Source: Candidatus Omnitrophota bacterium
GTDB taxonomy: Bacteria; Omnitrophota; Gorgyraeia; Duberdicusellales; 4484-171
Assembly (NCBI GenBank): GCA_028717025.1
Contig: JAQUOR010000115.1
Span: 1 to 5,734, forward strand
Direction: 5' to 3'
Length of the DNA stretch: 5,734 nucleotides
Shown: piece by piece, positions 4,447 to 5,734 of the stretch
How the letters are laid out: each line of letters opens with the position of its first letter
Numbering within the stretch: the first letter of the stretch is position 1
Position numbers and translations under genes: made by a program
The notes under the pieces: generated by a model
Databases searched by the model: none
What the model was told of the DNA's origin: nothing
Seen by the model: only the letters and a program-made list of their open reading frames with translations

Positions 4447-5734
4447 ATGCACCTTATCCCGTTATTCATCATATTACCTTTAGGCGGAGCATTTTTGGTT
4501 TCATTGCTCGGCAAACACAAAAAAATAAGCGATGTTACCTCGTGCATCATTACCGGTTCGCTCGCCGCGCTTTCCCTGCGATATTTTTTAGCGCTCCATG
4601 GCGATACGACGATATCCGTGTATACGCTCGGCGGTTGGCTGCCGCCACAAGGAATATCGCTGGTCATGGATAATTTATCGATTTTCGTTCTCCTGATCAT
4701 CAATTGCATTGCGTTTCTTATAAACATATTTTCCGTTCCCTACATGGAACGCTTTGGCGCAAAAACTCAATTCTATACTCTTTTCCTCCTGGTAATCGCG
4801 GGGATGAACGGTGTAGTCTTAAGCGGTGATATATTCAACCTTTTTGTATTTCTGGAAATCGCATCTTTGGCAAATTACGCATTAGTCGCATACCGCACCG
4901 ACGATGGGGGATTGGAAGCATCCTTCAAGTATATCGTCATGGGTTCAGTCGCATCCCTATTCATCCTTTTATCAATCACCTTCCTGTATTCATATACCTC
5001 GACCTTGAATATGGCGGATATGGCTGCTGTGTTGGCGCAAAAAGGATTAAGCAAGGTGGTTATTTTTACAAGCGTATTGCTCCTGGTGGGCTTTAGTATT
5101 AAAACCGCGCTTATGCCGTTTCATGCCTGGATGCCTGATGCGTATACCGTTGCTCCTGTAGTCATCCCGGCGCTTTCAACGCTTATGGTTAAAGCGCTGG
5201 GTATATATTCCATTATCAGGATATTCTTAAATGTGCTTCCGGTAAATCACAACCTTCAGGGAACGCTTATGTTCTTAGGAACGCTTTCATTGCTCCTGGG
5301 AGGGATTCTGGCGTTTACTCAGGGTAATTTTAAAAGAATGCTGGGATATTCGTCGATCAGCCAGGTAGGATATATTATCCTTGCGCTGGGCATAGGCAGC
5401 CCTCTGGCGATTACCGGAGCGCTGCTGCATATCTGCAATCACTGCGTATTTAAGCCCCTGCTTTTTCTCAACGCCGGGGCACTCGAGTACGCAACGGACG
5501 ATGAAAACCTCGATTTAAACGATATGGGCGGTTTACGCGTAAAAATGCCTACGACCGCGCACACCTCTCTCGTTGCGTCCATGAGCCTTGCGGGCATCCC
5601 GCCATTTTGCGGATTCTTCAGCAAGCTCATTATTATCATGGCCTGCGTTCAGGGAGGCTTCTTAGGCTACGGCGTCATTGCGATTATCGGAAGCATCCTC
5701 ACGCTTTCGTATATCGTTAAAGCGCAGAAATCAA
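4447..5734 (+). CDS. mnhD: MnhD/MrpD (MbhH)-like antiporter subunit, partial at 3' end
   Basis: The frame is open from ATG 4447 to the window edge (429 codons plus one base), so the last part, probably the final two or three helices, is missing. The visible part has about 12 helices of the antiporter fold. Key residues are in place: E137 in NLFVFLEIASLANY (TM5), K219 in SIKTALMPFHAWMPD (TM7), K249 in MVKALGIY (TM8), FKRMLGYSSISQVGY (295-309), H328, H332 and K336 in LHICNHCVFK, and K425 in the last visible helix. E137 and K219 have the same numbers as the essential pair in Bacillus MrpD, which supports the start. MrpD/MbhH is thought to carry protons across the membrane and exchange them, through the small subunits, for sodium. 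Its position after mnhC is the standard mnhC-mnhD order. It is an intact counterpart to the degenerate NuoL-like protein encoded at 1454-3088. Confidence 0.93.
   Translation, partial: MHLIPLFIILPLGGAFLVSLLGKHKKISDVTSCIITGSLAALSLRYFLALHGDTTISVYTLGGWLPPQGISLVMDNLSIFVLLIINCIAFLINIFSVPYMERFGAKTQFYTLFLLVIAGMNGVVLSGDIFNLFVFLEIASLANYALVAYRTDDGGLEASFKYIVMGSVASLFILLSITFLYSYTSTLNMADMAAVLAQKGLSKVVIFTSVLLLVGFSIKTALMPFHAWMPDAYTVAPVVIPALSTLMVKALGIYSIIRIFLNVLPVNHNLQGTLMFLGTLSLLLGGILAFTQGNFKRMLGYSSISQVGYIILALGIGSPLAITGALLHICNHCVFKPLLFLNAGALEYATDDENLDLNDMGGLRVKMPTTAHTSLVASMSLAGIPPFCGFFSKLIIIMACVQGGFLGYGVIAIIGSILTLSYIVKAQKS

Noticed and set aside
4224..4727. Reverse-strand open frame of 167 codons
   Set aside because: It lies opposite the strongly conserved MnhC and MnhD-like genes, resembles no family I know and has no own context; it is an antisense shadow. 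The same holds for reverse frames at 723-1010, 3081-3449, 3385-3618 and 3822-4097.
1454..5734. A stand-alone Mrp Na+/H+ antiporter operon
   Set aside because: No full-length MrpA gene is present, and the block follows hydrogenase genes with overlapping reading frames, which indicates an Mbh-type complex.
1..5734. RNA genes, CRISPR arrays, mobile elements, promoters or terminators
   Set aside because: None seen; nearly every base is coding, and the gaps between genes are 1-6 bases.

Overview
The window is a protein-coding stretch of one operon, all on the + strand, encoding part of a membrane-bound group 4 [NiFe] hydrogenase joined to an Mrp-type cation/proton antiporter module (Mbh-like respiratory hydrogenase). 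Seven genes are visible, the first and last cut by the window edges. They are packed with overlaps or gaps of at most 6 bases, so there is no intergenic space for a promoter or terminator. Shine-Dalgarno sites (AAAGGA or GAAGG) before most genes and moderate GC content point to an anaerobic bacterium. The codon style would fit an uncultured lineage, but the sequence does not allow a firm taxonomic call, and archaea carry related operons.

Layout: 1-287, C-terminal part of the NuoC/MbhK-like hydrogenase subunit. 280-1467, catalytic large subunit with all four Ni-binding cysteines. 1454-3088, a NuoL-like membrane subunit that lacks the first two helices of the fold, lacks the TM5 glutamate, and has a C-terminal lateral-helix-like tail. 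3091-3636, a fusion of the MbhD (DUF4040) and MbhE segments, equivalent to the C-terminal part of MrpA. 3643-4110, MnhB. 4107-4445, MnhC. 4447-window end, an MnhD/MbhH-like antiporter subunit with its ion-path residues intact.

How the parts should work together (inference from the families): the NuoC-like and large subunits belong to the peripheral arm, where electrons, probably from reduced ferredoxin, reduce protons to H2. The released energy would drive ion movement through the membrane subunits, with the D/E-B-C part forming the Mrp-like sodium path and the MnhD-like subunit the proton path. The small [4Fe-4S] subunit (NuoB-like), the NuoH-like anchor, the NuoI-like ferredoxin protein and any MnhE/F/G subunits are not here and are expected just outside the window.

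The most unusual element is the NuoL-like protein between the two modules. It looks like an antiporter-fold subunit partly disabled for pumping but carrying a tail that could brace the membrane arm. The hydrogenase-first order also differs from the Pyrococcus mbh operon, although the internal order D-E-F-G-H is the same.
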